Part shown: positions 36,810 to 46,156 of the stretch, piece by piece
Layout of the letters: each line of letters begins with the position of its first letter
Position numbering within the stretch: position 1 is the first letter of the stretch
The notes under the pieces: generated by a model
Seen by the model: only the letters and a program-made list of their open reading frames with translations
What the model was told of the DNA's origin: nothing
The model's database searches: none
Position numbers and translations under genes: made by a program
Assembly: GCF_022811525.1 (NCBI RefSeq)
Contig: NZ_CP063982.1
Location: 1-64,000, forward strand
Length of the DNA: 64,000 bases
Reading direction: 5' to 3'
Source: Orrella daihaiensis
Lineage (GTDB): Bacteria; Pseudomonadota; Gammaproteobacteria; Burkholderiales; Burkholderiaceae_B

Positions 36810-38045
36810 TTAGCGCTCTCGCAAGGCATCTCGCAATGATTCAATCGGTCTAAAGATGTACTCCATCACCGTCTTCTCACCGGTGAGGATATCCACGGTG
36901 GCTGTCATACCTGGCCGCGGAATCAATTTCATACCATTGCGCTCGATACCGGCATTGGTGATTTTCACGAGGATTTTATAGAAACCGGGCTCAAAGTTAA
37001 CGGGTGTGGCATCTGAACGGCCACCACCCTTGGAGTCTTCAATCAAAACGTCCGGGCTCACCAAAATCACCTCGCCGTCGAGATCACCATAACGACGAGT
37101 GTCATAAGCACTGAGCTTAACCTTGGCCTGAGCGCCTACTTCCACGTAAGCCACTTCTGTGGGCGGCATGAAAGCTTCGACAAGCATCTCGTCACTCGTG
37201 GGCACAATCTCCATAATGACTTGCCCTGAGTTGATGATGGCACCAATGGTCGAGACGCCGATGTCTTTGACAATGCCATCGGTCGGCGACCTGACGGTTG
37301 TTCTGGCCAAGGTTTGTTCATGCGCCATGAGGATCTCGCTTACCTGACCTAGCTCTGCATCCACCCTGACTAACTCATCACTGGCAACTGTCAGATAACG
37401 AGTACGCAACTCAGCAATCTGTCCTTCAAGACCTGACGCTTGTCGCTTTAAGCGCAAGAGTTCCACCTCAGAAACAACTCCTTGCTTGACCAATGGGGCT
37501 GTTAACTCTACCTCGCGGTTCAGGGCATCACGTGATTTCTCAAGCGCGACCAATTGTTCATCAAGCGCTGACTTGCGAGCCTTAAACGCCTTGGTCTCGA
37601 TCTCGACCAACTCTTTGTCCTCGGCTACCTCCGGCGGGAACTTCAGCTCCATGCCATAGGCTTCAGCGCGCAGACGGGTGGCTCGCGCCAAGAGCGATTG
37701 CCACTTTTCGTAAGCCTCGCGGTAGACCGGACCCGCACGCGAATCGTCTAGCTGTAGCAACACCTGACCCTTTTTGACTTCCTCGCCCTCTTTCACATTG
37801 AGCTCTTTGAGGATGCCAGTCTCTAGGACCTGTACTACTTGGCCACGGCTAGCCGGAATCACCTTGCCATTGGCAACCGTCACTTCATCCAACTGAAAGT
37901 AGGATGCCCAAGCAATCGCTGCCGCTACGACAATCAGCACGAGATAAACAAGGTAACGCCCCCATCTACCCTCATCCTCTTCGATAGCAGAAAAAACAAA
38001 ATCCTCTTCTTCCTGACTCACCGGTGCTTTATCTTTCTTGCTCAT
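36810..38045 (-). CDS. HlyD-family type I secretion periplasmic adaptor
   Basis: A 411-aa membrane-fusion protein linking the ABC transporter to the TolC-like channel. It has a cytoplasmic N-terminus of about 30 residues, one membrane helix (31-50), a biotinyl-lipoyl half-motif (66-100, GILKELNVKEGEEVKKGQ), a long alpha-hairpin coiled coil (about 105-250), a second lipoyl half and beta-barrel (about 260-370), and a C-terminal strand (MTATVDILTGEKTVMEYIF) typical of HlyD/LapC. Its ATG overlaps the ABC gene stop (ATGA). It is the last gene of the exporter operon. Confidence 0.95.
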   Translation of the reverse strand: MSKKDKAPVSQEEEDFVFSAIEEDEGRWGRYLVYLVLIVVAAAIAWASYFQLDEVTVANGKVIPASRGQVVQVLETGILKELNVKEGEEVKKGQVLLQLDDSRAGPVYREAYEKWQSLLARATRLRAEAYGMELKFPPEVAEDKELVEIETKAFKARKSALDEQLVALEKSRDALNREVELTAPLVKQGVVSEVELLRLKRQASGLEGQIAELRTRYLTVASDELVRVDAELGQVSEILMAHEQTLARTTVRSPTDGIVKDIGVSTIGAIINSGQVIMEIVPTSDEMLVEAFMPPTEVAYVEVGAQAKVKLSAYDTRRYGDLDGEVILVSPDVLIEDSKGGGRSDATPVNFEPGFYKILVKITNAGIERNGMKLIPRPGMTATVDILTGEKTVMEYIFRPIESLRDALRER

Positions 38046-40258
38046 GCTGCACTCGCCTGCTGTTTGTCGTCACCGGGCACGGCCGACATGCGCTGCTTGG
38101 CCTGCGCTGCCCCACGTGAAAGTTTTTGCAGGATCTCATCGCGTGGGCCTTCGCTTAAGATCTTGCCTTTTTGCATGACTGCGATACGATCAACCCACGC
38201 AAGTAACTGTGGACGGTGCGTTGAGATGAGTAAGGTACGACCTTTAAGCCACTCACCCAACACCTTGATAACACGCGCCTCTGTGTCCTGATCCATGTTG
38301 GCAGTTGGCTCATCCATAAATACATACACTGGGTCACGCAACATCATGCGCGCCACGGTGAGCAACTGACGCTGGCCACCGGACAGACCACCACCAGCTT
38401 CTGTCAGAGGCATGTCGAGTCCGCGTGGGTGTGCTGCAACCATCGGATACATGCCCAGAGGCTTTAACACCTCCATGATGCGCTCATCAGTAATCCAGGT
38501 CTCAGACAACACCAGATTGTCACGCAAGGAACCCATGAACAATTGGGCGTCTTGCCCCACATAGCCAATGCGGCTGCGCAACTCCGAGGGTTCAATCTGC
38601 AGGATATCCAGATCATCGACCCGCACACTACCGCTCAGTGGCTTATACAGACCGGCCATTAGACGTAGCAACGTGCTCTTGCCGCACCCTACGTGCCCAA
38701 GCAGTGCCACATGATCACCCGGGTCTAAGTTCAACGAGACCTTATCGATGACCTGAATGGGCTGAGGACCTGGGTAAGCAAACTCCAGATTGTCTGCCGC
38801 TAGCCGACCTTTGAATGCCTCGGGCACGATGTAGCGTTGATCATGGTCGCGGTCACGTGGGCGCTGCACTAAGCCATCAAGCATTTCCAAGGAGGTCTTG
38901 GCCTGTTGATAGCGAGTGGCCAATTGAACGATCTGACCCAATGGCATCACAGCCCGACCCGCCAAAATATTACAAGCAATCAAAGCACCTAGTGACAGCG
39001 TGTTGTCATGAATGAGATAAACACCCATCACGATAATCGCCACTGAGGTTGCCTGCTGCAAGGTAGTGGTCAAACCAGTTAACCAGATACTGGTTTTACG
39101 GATGTCCATAAACGACTGCACGGCAGCAGCATTGGACTTTTCCCAGCGACGTTGCAAGTAGCTCTCAGCATTGTGGGCTTTGAGCATCTCCAGATTCATG
39201 AGTGCTTCAACCAGCACCGATTGCTTTTCTCCTGCTTGCTTCATGTTCTTGCGCATGGCACGCATGAGCTTAGGCTGCACCACAAATGAGAGTATCAGCA
39301 GAACAGGCACAACTACGACTGGAATCCAGACCAGTGGACCACCAATCACCCAGATCAGGAACAGGAACATGAAGACGAACGGCAAGTCGGCGATCGTCAC
39401 AAACAACGACGACGAGATGAATTCACGCAAGGAATCAAAGTCGCGCATTGAACTTGCAAAAATGCCGATCGATTGCGGTCGATGATCAAGTCGCACCGAC
39501 ATGATTTCACGCAAAAGCGTCGAGTTCACTGCCAGGTCAGCGCGCTTGGCGCCTTCGTCAACCAGTCTGGCTTTGAGCCAGCGCATGAGAAACTCCAGCA
39601 GCATCGCAAGACCAACACCGATGGTCAGTGTCCATAACGACACATAGGCTTGCGCCGGAATCACCCGGTTAAAGACGTTCATCGTGAAGAACACGGTGGC
39701 CAGCGTCAGTATGTTCGCCACCACAGTCGCCACCATGGATTCGTAATAGAACCGGCGAAACCGCCACATGGTGTTAAAGAACCAGCCAAACGCCTCGGTT
39801 TTTAATGGAATCAGTTGCTGTTTGCTGCTTTTGGGTTGTAGCTTGACGACTAGGGTGTTTTCACCGAGCAGCGCATCAAACTCTTCGAGCGCCATCTCAT
39901 GTGGCCGCATCCCCGACTCGGCAAAGAGCACAGTGGCTACACCGTCCTTGACCGACCGCAAAATCGCCATGCGGCCATCCATCAGCGGCGCAGCCACCGG
40001 CAACGCATAATTAGGGAAGGCGCTAGCGCGACGTTTGACCCAGGCGGCATTAAACCCATAGCGCGTTGCGACCTCAGGAATGGCCGCCGGCGGAATGTGT
40101 CCTTTTGAGTCGAGCGCAAAGCCCGAGCGCAAGGTTGACATCGGAATCGGGTTGTCTAGCAGCTGAGTCATCAGTGCCAGACAAACGAGCAAGGGGTCGC
40201 TTTGCGAAGGCCCCTCAAGTTCCACTGTGTTCTGCGATTCGTTATTCGGGTTAGTCAA
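38042..40258 (-). CDS. type I secretion ABC transporter, LapB type
   Basis: 738 aa. Residues about 20-145 form a C39-like domain without the usual protease active-site arrangement, as in exporters of RTX adhesins that are not cleaved during export. The exporter membrane domain with six helices spans about 175-450. The ATPase domain has Walker A GHVGCGKST with K527, signature LSGGQRQLL, and Walker B VYVFMDEPTA. It powers export of unfolded substrates bearing C-terminal signals, here presumably the DUF4214/RTX proteins. It lies between the TolC-like gene (71 bases) and HlyD (4-base overlap). No LapD/LapG-type retention-control genes are seen in the window. Confidence 0.95.
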   Translation of the reverse strand: MTNPNNESQNTVELEGPSQSDPLLVCLALMTQLLDNPIPMSTLRSGFALDSKGHIPPAAIPEVATRYGFNAAWVKRRASAFPNYALPVAAPLMDGRMAILRSVKDGVATVLFAESGMRPHEMALEEFDALLGENTLVVKLQPKSSKQQLIPLKTEAFGWFFNTMWRFRRFYYESMVATVVANILTLATVFFTMNVFNRVIPAQAYVSLWTLTIGVGLAMLLEFLMRWLKARLVDEGAKRADLAVNSTLLREIMSVRLDHRPQSIGIFASSMRDFDSLREFISSSLFVTIADLPFVFMFLFLIWVIGGPLVWIPVVVVPVLLILSFVVQPKLMRAMRKNMKQAGEKQSVLVEALMNLEMLKAHNAESYLQRRWEKSNAAAVQSFMDIRKTSIWLTGLTTTLQQATSVAIIVMGVYLIHDNTLSLGALIACNILAGRAVMPLGQIVQLATRYQQAKTSLEMLDGLVQRPRDRDHDQRYIVPEAFKGRLAADNLEFAYPGPQPIQVIDKVSLNLDPGDHVALLGHVGCGKSTLLRLMAGLYKPLSGSVRVDDLDILQIEPSELRSRIGYVGQDAQLFMGSLRDNLVLSETWITDERIMEVLKPLGMYPMVAAHPRGLDMPLTEAGGGLSGGQRQLLTVARMMLRDPVYVFMDEPTANMDQDTEARVIKVLGEWLKGRTLLISTHRPQLLAWVDRIAVMQKGKILSEGPRDEILQKLSRGAAQAKQRMSAVPGDDKQQASAA

Positions 40259-40329
40259 GTGGGATTACCTGTCATGAAATATCGATAAAAAGAGCATTTT
40301 AGCCCTTGGAAGCATCGGAGTTTTCAAAC

Positions 40330-41814
40330 TCACTGGCCCAGCTCTGTGCTGATGTTAGTTGTCGCACCAAACCCGGTTGTCACGGTGTTGGATGATGCGC
40401 TAGGTTCAGCGCTGCGAACTGGCGTTGGAGCGGCTGGTCGAGCAGAGGCTGGTTGCCTTGCTGGTGCCGCGCTGGCAGGCTGGGCAGGCATAGCGGCTTG
40501 CTGATCATGCGGGCTCTGGTAGGCGAGCGCCAAGCGATTCAAGATCGCCAGAATCTTGGCCTTGGCAATGCGCTCCTCATAGCTGGCATTGGTCGCATTG
40601 GTCTGATACGAATACAAATTGTCCTGAATCGTTAGCAAATCAAGCAATGAGCGACGACCAACGCGAAACTGTTTGTCATAGCCTTCGACCAACTTGATGG
40701 CATTGACGACTTGCTTTTTACCGAGCACGGCACGCTGCTTGGCTGACAAATATTCAGACCAGCCCGTCAACAAATTTTCTCTTAACGTGACCTTCACTTC
40801 AGTCAAGCCCTGCTTGGCTGCATCAAGCTCTGCATAAGCACTGCGGGTCGCACCATAAGCCGAGCCACCATCAAAAATCGGTACCTGCACATTTAGCTGC
40901 GTAATGTAGTCACCTTGCCCGCTTCCTTGCGTGGTCTGGCGCTGATAAGACAAGTCAACCCGCGGTGAGAAACCCGACTTGGCACTACGCACCGCGGCTT
41001 CAGCAGCATCAATCTGAGCCTGCTGCTGCGCAATCACTGGGTGAGTAGGCGCTAGCAGGGCCAGTGCCTGGTCCGTCGTGGTCGGCAAACGGCCTTTGAT
41101 CTGCTCATAGCCCGCCGGGAATTGAGGTAACCGCCCTAGTAGCATGCGGCGCAGGCGCTGGGCAAAAATCTCATATTCGGCACGGCGTTGCTCAAGCGAC
41201 AGCCGAGCATTCTCGGTACGAACCAACGCTTGGTCGACATCAATACGCCGGCCTTGGTCAACTGCGGCAATCTTGTTGACGTCACGGGTCAGGCGCTCAT
41301 GAGCAGCCAAGTTGTCTTCTGCCAACTTGACCAAATCACGTAACCGCATCCAGTTCAGGTAAGCCTCAACTACCAGGAACGCTACCTCATCTCGGGTGAT
41401 GCGCTGTTGTTGCTGACGGGTATCGTGTATAGCTTGGGCACGCTCGACTTCGGACTGTACCCGCCAACCCGACCAAACATTCATGTTCACCGTCGGCGAC
41501 TGGATCCACGTGTCGTTGGGTCCAAACGGAGTCGGCGAGACATCGCTGTAGACACTGTTGGTGCCTTGCCACCCAACCTGCGGAAAGTGGCCGCTGCGCG
41601 CACGCGTTATCTCATAGTCTGCCGCTTCCACGCGGGACTGTGCCGCCAGGATACTGGGGTACTGCGATAAGGCAATCTGCACCGCCTCCGGCAGGCTTTG
41701 GCTAAGCACAACTGAAGGCATGACGAGCGCGCCTAGGAGCGCTACGTGTTTGAGCCGCATGGGAAATCCGAATTGCATAACAGAACGGGAGATTGTACGC
41801 CCCTGAAGTGACAT
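40330..41814 (-). CDS. TolC-family outer membrane efflux/secretion protein
   Basis: 494 aa, the outer-membrane channel of the type I exporter. A signal peptide ends near VVLSQ. Two OEP repeats follow (about 45-240 and 250-440) with long coiled-coil helices and the characteristic ARSGHFPQVGW and AKSGFSPRVDLSY strands. The C-terminal 60 residues are an A/P/Q-rich low-complexity tail. The frame opens at 41814, but ATGs at 41778 and 41760 would give a more usual signal peptide (MRLKHVALLGALVMP), so the start is uncertain. It is the first gene of the three-gene exporter set and lies 83 bases after the M64 protease gene. Confidence 0.93.
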   Translation of the reverse strand: MSLQGRTISRSVMQFGFPMRLKHVALLGALVMPSVVLSQSLPEAVQIALSQYPSILAAQSRVEAADYEITRARSGHFPQVGWQGTNSVYSDVSPTPFGPNDTWIQSPTVNMNVWSGWRVQSEVERAQAIHDTRQQQQRITRDEVAFLVVEAYLNWMRLRDLVKLAEDNLAAHERLTRDVNKIAAVDQGRRIDVDQALVRTENARLSLEQRRAEYEIFAQRLRRMLLGRLPQFPAGYEQIKGRLPTTTDQALALLAPTHPVIAQQQAQIDAAEAAVRSAKSGFSPRVDLSYQRQTTQGSGQGDYITQLNVQVPIFDGGSAYGATRSAYAELDAAKQGLTEVKVTLRENLLTGWSEYLSAKQRAVLGKKQVVNAIKLVEGYDKQFRVGRRSLLDLLTIQDNLYSYQTNATNASYEERIAKAKILAILNRLALAYQSPHDQQAAMPAQPASAAPARQPASARPAAPTPVRSAEPSASSNTVTTGFGATTNISTELGQ

Positions 41815-41897
41815 CTCAAATATCGATGACTTAGGTAGATTGGATCATGTGGTCTGATTGATTATACCTATTGACTCGATAGTTTGATTTTACACAA

Positions 41898-43580
41898 CTA
41901 CGCCACCCAACTATCGAACCACACTCCCTGACCCAGCACTGGTTCCAGCAAGCGAACGTTTTCTGGGGACTCAGAGAACTGGGCAAGCACTTCATAGCCC
42001 TGCAATCGACCGGCGTTCATATGATCCACCCAGAACGCTGCGCCCTCAGCGTCTTGCTCGCGCCCCAGAATGTTGACATAAAGCGCTGACACGAAGTCCT
42101 CGTTACTGGGGTTTGGGCCGTAACGGTTCACAAACTCCACACTCTCGGTAAATCCTTGCGCGACACCCACTAGCGATGCCCCACGGTCAAGCACATCGGT
42201 CCAATAGCCCAAGCCCTCATCATCGGGCTTACGCGCAAAGGCGGCTTGATAAATCCGGTAGGCTTGCTCAACCACACTGTCATTTAGCGCATACGCACGA
42301 CCGTCACCAAAAACCAATCGCTCCAGATCGCCGGTGGCCAAATGCTCGCGAACACCCGCTACTTGTGACGACAGCAACATCACCGTATCTGATAAGGACT
42401 CGATCTCTATCTGCTCGTGACCGACGTTCAGTGTCAATACGTCGTTGCCCTCACCGAAAGACAAAAAACTTCCCGTCAGTCGATCGAGTACCACCCGATC
42501 GGCCTCAGCGGTGAACGCTATGGCCTTGTCCAGTAACTCATTAAGATTGTCACCAAGCTTGTAGACCTCGTCGAGGATACTGTCTATCTCAACCGTAATG
42601 ACATCTGTGAGTAAATCAAGCCCCTGACGCACAAAGCCGCCCATGTCTGAGACGGTGGCCGACAGACGGTCAACATTAAGTCCAAATGTGGTCATGGGTT
42701 CTGACCCAAACGCGTAAGACCTGCCATTATTGTCTCTCCAGGCGATTGATGCCACATCAGGATCAATCACGTCTAGTTGATACACAAACGGGGTTAACTG
42801 CACAAGGTGAGCGGCACTACCAACCGTCTCATAAATCGCATGCACGATTGCTTCTTTCTGTGGTGCAGAAAACGGCTCATCATAATCGCGCATCTTTGAT
42901 GTCATTGTCGGGCGCCATACCCCACGGTCGCGATAGTAGCCACCCTCATAAGTGCCCACTACGCCGAGCTCATCGCGATAGCCTAACCAGGCTGACCAAG
43001 GCACATCCGTGCGACTGGTCGACAGATGCACGCTATTAGCCAGTGCAGTGCTGGTTAACGGAAAAAATGCCGCAACCTCGGGATCGACATATTCATCGTC
43101 AAGCCCAGCAAACGAATGACCTACCTCATGCAACAAGACCTCAATTGACTGTGGATGGCGGGCGGTTACCCACGTCACGTTGCCAGAGGCCGCGCCACCA
43201 TAGTCGGCCGTATTGACCAACACAATGATGACATCCTGTTCATCGATGGTGGTGTTCTCATTGACAAACCGCCGCACCGCATTACCGTTACCGATGATGC
43301 CACGACCATCGGCCAAAGTTGCCGCAGCATCGAACGCTGTATCAATCGGCGAGCTTGAGGTTGAATACCCGGACTGGCTCGATGGGGTAAACAGTGCCTG
43401 CACGTTGAAATACTGCTGGTACTCGTGATACGGGGACGTCAACGAATTCGGCGCAAACATGGCATCGGTCAAACGCCTGGCATCTGCGTAAAACCGCTCC
43501 ATTTCACTGGCGGTATAGCCCTCGGCTACGAGGACAATATCCACGCGCTTGTCAGCAGATCCGGTGTTCTGTATGTACAT
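41898..43580 (-). CDS. M64-family metalloprotease with C-terminal DUF4214
   Basis: 560 aa. Residues 10-270 match peptidase family M64 (IgA-peptidase/BF3526-like): VDIVLVAEGYT at the start and zinc motif H151-E-V-G-H155 followed by AGLDDEY. The middle (about 275-440) has no clear domain apart from LSFGEGNDVLTLNVG. Residues about 445-550 carry two DUF4214 units (AFARKPDDEGLGYW; ILGREQDAEGAAFW), and the tail reads GQGVWFDSWVA. There is no Sec signal, consistent with type I export. It lies one base after the M10 protease gene and is clearly in the same transcript, just upstream of the exporter genes. Confidence 0.9.
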   Translation of the reverse strand: MYIQNTGSADKRVDIVLVAEGYTASEMERFYADARRLTDAMFAPNSLTSPYHEYQQYFNVQALFTPSSQSGYSTSSSPIDTAFDAAATLADGRGIIGNGNAVRRFVNENTTIDEQDVIIVLVNTADYGGAASGNVTWVTARHPQSIEVLLHEVGHSFAGLDDEYVDPEVAAFFPLTSTALANSVHLSTSRTDVPWSAWLGYRDELGVVGTYEGGYYRDRGVWRPTMTSKMRDYDEPFSAPQKEAIVHAIYETVGSAAHLVQLTPFVYQLDVIDPDVASIAWRDNNGRSYAFGSEPMTTFGLNVDRLSATVSDMGGFVRQGLDLLTDVITVEIDSILDEVYKLGDNLNELLDKAIAFTAEADRVVLDRLTGSFLSFGEGNDVLTLNVGHEQIEIESLSDTVMLLSSQVAGVREHLATGDLERLVFGDGRAYALNDSVVEQAYRIYQAAFARKPDDEGLGYWTDVLDRGASLVGVAQGFTESVEFVNRYGPNPSNEDFVSALYVNILGREQDAEGAAFWVDHMNAGRLQGYEVLAQFSESPENVRLLEPVLGQGVWFDSWVA

Positions 43581-43581
43581 C

Positions 43582-45165
43582 TCAGGCTACCCAAGGCACG
43601 TAGGCTACACCCAACTCAAGGTCAGCACTAGTATTGGCGAGATTCTCAGCCGACTCAGAGAAATAGGTCAGCACGGATTCCCGGTTCGTCAGCCCAGCAT
43701 TGAGCACACCCGACCAATAGTCATAACCCGCCGCCTCAGGCGCGCGCAGCAAGACGTTGTTATAGAGCAAATTCACGAATGTATCGGTGTTGGGATCAGC
43801 GCCATAGCGCGACTGGAACTCTTCACTGCGCATGAACCAATAGGCAGCATCTTGCAGCGCCACACCGTCTTCAAGTTGGGCCACCCAATAGCCCAAGCCT
43901 CGCAGATCCGGCTCCCGACCAAACGCGGCCTGATACAAGCGCAGCGCCTGGCCAGGTGCTTCATCTGCCGCATCGAGTGCTACACGAGCATTGCTAAAGG
44001 ACAGCAACTCAACGTTATATAGCGTGTCGGTCCCCACCGGCGTGATCAAGGTATAGAACTCTTCACCGCTATTGTCACGGCCCTTGCTAAGCGTGGTCTG
44101 CTCACGGCGCAATTCATAGAGCACCATGTCACGACCACCCGCACCATCGACCTCGTCATTGCCACCCTGCGGTTGCAACCAGTTGTCTAATTCATTACCC
44201 AAGATCGTGTCGTCGTAGTTAGATCCCAAGGCGTTTTCTATGTCGCCTAGCAGCCAAACCAAGTCCTCGGGCACGACCAAGTCAAGATCGACCATGGGCT
44301 CAGCCCGACCGATCTTGGTGTCGACCAAGTCCGAGATCGTGAATCGGGGCAGCTCAATTAACCAGCCCTCGGTGCCAGTGGCCACGCTCACCGTGTCGGT
44401 GCCAGACGCATCCCAAACCGAGTGGTACATGCCGGTGCGGTCAATACGGAAGAAAGTATCCCCCACATTGGTCGATTCATTTTTACCGTAGAGATACTGC
44501 ATGGCGATCACATCGAACACCATGGGCGTGGCGGGGTCCCACTGAACCAGATTCCAGGCGGCATCATCGTTGTAGGACATCACCGAGACATAGTCCTGAT
44601 CCAAACGACCAATACCTAACTCATCGAAAGTCGGTCGTCCAGTACCACCATCATCATGCGGGTGTTTAAGACCAAAACTGTGACCCAGCTCATGCAACAA
44701 CAAGAAGTACCCTTGGGAGCCAGGCTCGTAACTCGGCAGGCTGTTGGCTTCACTCTGGGTATTAATAAACACATCACCCGCGGCGCCAACGTAGGGGGAG
44801 CGCAGATACTCTTGCGCCGGGAAGAACGCCATCGCCCAAGCGAACGGGCTGGGAAACAAAACCCCTGCACCATCAATTGACAGGTTGATATCGCTGCCAG
44901 CACGATAAGCCAAGCTCGGATTGTCATACTGACCGACGTTTTGAAACTTGATGTCAATAAACGGCTCAAAGGCTTGGATGGCGCTGCCAAAATACCCAAG
45001 CATCCGCTCCGGATTCAGAAAGTATTCGCCATTAAAACCGTTGGAGATGGAGTAGGTCAGGGTCTTGTTGGAATCAAGCACCCAGCGGAAACCCGTGGTC
45101 AATCCATCGACCGCATCATCGCCTGTCAATCCGAGATATTGAACCGAGTTTGCCACGAGAACCAC
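43582..45165 (-). CDS. serralysin-like (M10) metalloprotease with C-terminal DUF4214
   Basis: 527 aa. The protease domain (about 20-235) has the zinc motif H158-E-L-G-H162-S-F-G-L-K-H168 and Met-turn VSVMSYND (M196). A short RTX-like patch (GSNYDDTILGNELDNW) lies at about 318-333. C-terminal DUF4214 units (AFGREPDLRGLGYW; VLLRAPEAAGYDYW) occupy about 410-515, and the tail is ELGVAYVPWVA. Ordinary serralysins have a longer RTX domain and a C-terminal DxxV-type signal; here DUF4214 takes that place. It is the first gene of an M10-M64 pair that runs into the exporter genes. Confidence 0.92.
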   Translation of the reverse strand: MVLVANSVQYLGLTGDDAVDGLTTGFRWVLDSNKTLTYSISNGFNGEYFLNPERMLGYFGSAIQAFEPFIDIKFQNVGQYDNPSLAYRAGSDINLSIDGAGVLFPSPFAWAMAFFPAQEYLRSPYVGAAGDVFINTQSEANSLPSYEPGSQGYFLLLHELGHSFGLKHPHDDGGTGRPTFDELGIGRLDQDYVSVMSYNDDAAWNLVQWDPATPMVFDVIAMQYLYGKNESTNVGDTFFRIDRTGMYHSVWDASGTDTVSVATGTEGWLIELPRFTISDLVDTKIGRAEPMVDLDLVVPEDLVWLLGDIENALGSNYDDTILGNELDNWLQPQGGNDEVDGAGGRDMVLYELRREQTTLSKGRDNSGEEFYTLITPVGTDTLYNVELLSFSNARVALDAADEAPGQALRLYQAAFGREPDLRGLGYWVAQLEDGVALQDAAYWFMRSEEFQSRYGADPNTDTFVNLLYNNVLLRAPEAAGYDYWSGVLNAGLTNRESVLTYFSESAENLANTSADLELGVAYVPWVA

Positions 45166-45276
45166 CCGCCTGATACCAGATGACTGGTCAAGACCACCAT
45201 AGGTTTGCCACTGGGTATCAGTTACTAGTCACATTGTAATGTGACCGCCTACGCCTCGGTAGGTTCCCGAGAAAAT

Positions 45277-46071
45277 CTATAGGTTTTCAAAACTGATGGT
45301 GGTATCGTCAGCCAGAAAGCTCAAGTCAATCTCACCCGCCTCGTTCTTGGGCAGCGCAGCCTGTTGCTCGGCAGCCTCATAAGCTTTGGCAAGCTCACCT
45401 AGAACCGGCAAGTGCTGCATTGAGAGCAACTGGCAGTAAATGACTGGCAAAGCGCCCCCTTGATGCAAGACGTGTAGTGATTTTTCATCGAGTTGATTAA
45501 AGGCAACTTCGTTAATCCTGAACAAGCCCTCAAGATTGCGCTCGGGCTCACCTTCCTTGCCCTTAAGCTTGATGGGCCAAGGCTCAATCAGCCCGTGTTC
45601 TTGCAAGAGGGCACAAACTCGCTGAGTTGCTTGACGATTAACCGCCAACTGGGTCAAGAAATTCAAGATATCGTTGATTGCTTGTGTTGGCTTGCCATCT
45701 TCACCGAAAAAGGGTTCCCCTTCGGTTTCGCTTAACAAGCCACTGCTGTCATCAAAACAAAGAATCTGCTTGTCCTCAGGTCCATTGGCAAGCACATAAG
45801 GATAGCCGCGATAAGCCGCTGGCACGTAACGACCCACCCAACGGCCATCAGGCGCCACAAACAGATTCTTGCCATTGCCTAGCCCAAGCACCGCCACCGG
45901 GACAAACGCGTCTTGCACCATCGCAAATCCAACCGGCATCACCATGGTCGCGCGCACCAGCTCTTTCAAGACCAAGGGCGCCAGCGCATCCTTGGCTGCA
46001 AAAGCGTACGATTCGTAGCGCTTAAAACGCTTGTTGCCGAACTCGGATTGTGAAATGGGGACGATCGCCAT
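45277..46071 (-). CDS. sapC: SapC family protein
   Basis: 264 aa, resembling SapC-family proteins: AIVPISQSEFGNKRFK at the N-terminus, then LAPLVLKELVRATMVMPVGF and PDGRWVGRYVPAAYRGYPY. The name comes from the Campylobacter S-layer (Sap) cluster; its biochemical role is not established. It is probably cytoplasmic, as no signal peptide or membrane helix is visible. It sits between the exporter/protease block and a divergent glycosyltransferase gene, 85 bases apart. A link to export or modification of surface-layer-type proteins is supported by context here. Confidence 0.88.
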   Translation of the reverse strand: MAIVPISQSEFGNKRFKRYESYAFAAKDALAPLVLKELVRATMVMPVGFAMVQDAFVPVAVLGLGNGKNLFVAPDGRWVGRYVPAAYRGYPYVLANGPEDKQILCFDDSSGLLSETEGEPFFGEDGKPTQAINDILNFLTQLAVNRQATQRVCALLQEHGLIEPWPIKLKGKEGEPERNLEGLFRINEVAFNQLDEKSLHVLHQGGALPVIYCQLLSMQHLPVLGELAKAYEAAEQQAALPKNEAGEIDLSFLADDTTISFENL

Positions 46072-46156
46072 AAAAGAATTTCCTTATCTTTGACTGCAAA
46101 TGCTGTAATAGACATTGTACGAGTGAAACCAAAGAACAGAACCAGTCAATCAATCC

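Noticed and set aside
45228..45245. Perfect palindrome GTCACATT-G-TAATGTGAC after sapC as an operator or terminator
   Set aside because: It is a short stem with a one-base loop and no T-run; it could be a binding site, but nothing else supports it.
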